Shown here in pieces: positions 14,549-15,335 of a stretch of 15,335 nt of DNA. Location: the NCBI GenBank assembly GCA_043733485.1, contig JAYTGN010000132.1, positions 1 through 15,335 on the forward strand, written 5' to 3'. The translations under genes were made by a program, and so were the position numbers. Positions within the stretch are counted from its first letter, which is position 1; each line of letters begins with the position of its first letter. Source of the stretch: Urbifossiella sp043733485 (lineage in GTDB: Bacteria; Planctomycetota; Planctomycetia; Gemmatales; Gemmataceae). The notes beneath the pieces were generated by a model. It saw nothing but the letters and a program-made list of their open reading frames with translations, was not told where the DNA came from and searched no databases.

Positions 14549-14621
14549 GGCCCTATCGTCTAGTGGCCTAGGACGTGGCCCTCTCAAGGCCAAAACCCGG
14601 GTTCGAGTCCCGGTAGGGTCA
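14549..14621 (+). tRNA. tRNA-Glu, anticodon CUC
   Basis: A 73-base tRNA that folds fully: acceptor GGCCCTA with TAGGGTC (one G-U pair), D stem GTCT with GGAC, anticodon stem TGGCC with GGCCA around loop CTCTCAA, and T arm CCGGG-TTCGAGT-CCCGG. The anticodon CTC (14583-14585) reads the Glu codon GAG, frequent in this GC-rich DNA. The discriminator base is A and the 3' CCA is not encoded, so it must be added by CCA-adding enzyme. Confidence 0.95.
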
Positions 14622-14627
14622 ACTTGG

Positions 14628-14652
14628 CATCGCGACACCTAGGGTCGCGATG
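14628..14652 (+). terminator. First hairpin downstream of tRNA-Glu
   Basis: CATCGCGAC (14628-14636) and GTCGCGATG (14644-14652) pair perfectly over 9 bp around a 7-base loop, 6 bases after the tRNA 3' end. There is no T tract, so it may stop trailer processing or halt the polymerase together with the next hairpin. Confidence 0.5.
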
Positions 14653-14656
14653 CGTC

Positions 14657-14700
14657 AGAACGCGGCAATCGTCCCTGTTTGAAGGGCTTTGCCGCGTTCT
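14657..14700 (+). terminator. Second hairpin downstream of tRNA-Glu, probable terminator
   Basis: AGAACGCGGCAA (14657-14668) and TTGCCGCGTTCT (14689-14700) form a perfect 12-bp stem; inside the 20-base loop CCC and GGG can pair again. The stem is followed by TGTCATTTCC, a weak T-rich run. It is the stronger of the two hairpins. The stretch 14622-14860 has no convincing gene: these hairpins and a promoter for the next gene are all that I see. Confidence 0.6.
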
Positions 14701-14770
14701 TGTCATTTCCTGACCGTTCGTGGCGAGCAAGTGAACGCGGTCCGTCTTCAATCCAAACATTCGTCTCCGC

Positions 14771-14799
14771 TTGCTCGCACCTCGAATCGCATCTAAACT
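14771..14799 (+). promoter_or_regulatory. Possible promoter of the secreted cytochrome-like gene
   Basis: TTGCTC (14771-14776), a 17-base spacer and TAAACT (14794-14799) give a moderate sigma-70 match. The start of transcription would be near 14806, leaving a leader of about 55 bases before the ATG at 14861. Confidence 0.4.
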
Positions 14800-14860
14800 G
14801 AATGGAATAGTACCTGCCTGGTTGCGCTTCCGACTTCATACCTGCCGCGTGAGATCGTCC

Positions 14861-15335
14861 ATGCTCCGATTCGCCGTAGCGGTTGCCGCGTTCGTTGCGT
14901 TCGGTTCGTCGGCACGAGCGGATGCACCTTCGTTCCTAAACGAAGTGATGCCGTTGCTCACGAAGGCGGGTTGCAATCAGGGTTCGTGCCACGGAAAAGG
15001 TGCCGGTCAGAACGGCTTCCGCCTCTCGCTGCGCGGGTACGCCCCCGATCAAGATCACCGTTCGATCACCCGCGAGTTCGATGGCCGCCGGCTGCATCCG
15101 AGCAAGCCCGAAGATAGCTTGCTCCTGATGAAGGCGACGGCCCAGGCATCGCACGAAGGTGGCCGTCTCTTCAGCCTGAACAGCCCCGAATACAAGCTGC
15201 TTTTAAACTGGGTGAAGGCTGGGTTCCCCGGACCCGACAAGACCAACCTGAAGGTCTCGAAGCTGGAATTGAGCGTCTTGGCGAGCGGGGGGCGTCAGCC
15301 CCCTGATATGCCCAACATCAGGGGGCTGACGCCCC
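14861..15335 (+). CDS. Secreted planctomycete cytochrome-like / DUF1549-type protein, N-terminal part
   Basis: The gene runs off the window; 158 codons are visible with no stop. Residues 1-20 are a signal peptide (MLRFAVAVAAFVAFGSSARA). The next part has the N-terminal cytochrome c-like motif of large planctomycete secreted proteins (PSCyt1/DUF1549/DUF1553 type): AGCNQGSCHGKGAGQNGF with Cys38, Cys43 and His44, then RLSLRGYAPDQDH, SKPEDSLLLMKAT and YKLLLNWVKAGFPGP. Cys and CysHis are spaced by four residues, not the two of standard c-type haem sites, so haem binding is uncertain. From about residue 136 the reading enters a palindromic repeat (VLASGGRQPPDMPNIRGLTP). Beta-rich and DUF1549/DUF1553 domains would be expected beyond the window if the frame stays open. 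Confidence 0.82.
   Translation, partial: MLRFAVAVAAFVAFGSSARADAPSFLNEVMPLLTKAGCNQGSCHGKGAGQNGFRLSLRGYAPDQDHRSITREFDGRRLHPSKPEDSLLLMKATAQASHEGGRLFSLNSPEYKLLLNWVKAGFPGPDKTNLKVSKLELSVLASGGRQPPDMPNIRGLTP
15275..15335 (+). repeat. Palindromic dispersed repeat inside the last gene, cut by the window end
   Basis: It opens with GTCTTGGCGAGC, identical to 258-269 after aceE. Perfect 19-base arms follow, 15289-15307 and 15317-15335 (GGGGCGTCAGCCCCCTGAT and its reverse complement), around the 9-base loop ATGCCCAAC. The left flank has further G residues, so the stem may continue past the window. The reading frame of the gene remains open through all of it. Confidence 0.75.

Noticed and set aside
14549..14621. 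tRNA-Glu as attachment site of an integrated element
   Set aside because: No integrase gene and no direct repeat of the tRNA 3' end was seen in the window.
14639..14839. A 66-codon minus-strand open frame after the tRNA
   Set aside because: It reads through both hairpins and the likely promoter of the next gene, and has no family resemblance.
14936..15154. A 72-codon minus-strand open frame in the last gene
   Set aside because: Antisense to the secreted cytochrome-like protein, which has a clear signal peptide and motif.

Overview
The window looks like a piece of a high-GC Planctomycetota chromosome, most likely of the Gemmataceae. This is an inference from gene content: a secreted planctomycete-type cytochrome/DUF1549-like protein, a Tat-exported ThuA-like protein, DUF4058, a membrane-spanning Ser/Thr kinase, an FHA-GAF-nucleotide cyclase, and many short dispersed repeats. 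No phage, insertion sequence, CRISPR array or conjugation gene was seen.

Layout. Bases 1-1585 hold the end of pyruvate dehydrogenase E1 (aceE) and the complete E2 (aceF). A secreted PHP-domain metallohydrolase follows (1641-2927). Tail to tail with it is a minus-strand group (4890 back to 2909): a small secreted protein of unknown function, a toxin-antitoxin pair with its own promoter and operator-like palindrome, and a 4'-phosphopantetheinyl transferase. From a good promoter at 4976-5004 runs a plus-strand operon: ABC ATPase, ABC permease, second ABC ATPase, rnpA, yidD. It ends in a very long hairpin (8593-8683) shared with the convergent ThuA-like gene. Next is a signalling group: a receptor-type Ser/Thr kinase with a probable Cache sensor (9679-11835), DUF4058 (minus strand, 11836-12585) and FHA-GAF-cyclase (12628-14454). 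tRNA-Glu(CUC) with two downstream hairpins and the start of a secreted cytochrome-like gene close the window.

How the parts work together. aceE and aceF supply acetyl-CoA. The ABC operon joins a membrane exporter to RNase P protein and YidD, but without the usual rpmH and yidC neighbours. The kinase could phosphorylate Thr sites that the FHA domain of the neighbouring cyclase reads, which would link extracellular sensing to a cyclic nucleotide; this is inference.

The most unusual signal is a set of short structured repeats. They sit directly after stop codons inside operons (258-300, 1593-1629, 6931-6967, 8593-8683). Related or comparable repeats also lie in frame inside protein genes: the aceF linker (576-634), rnpA (8178-8234) and the last gene (15275 to the end). 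This resembles the protein-invading palindromic elements known from Rickettsia, but with different sequences.
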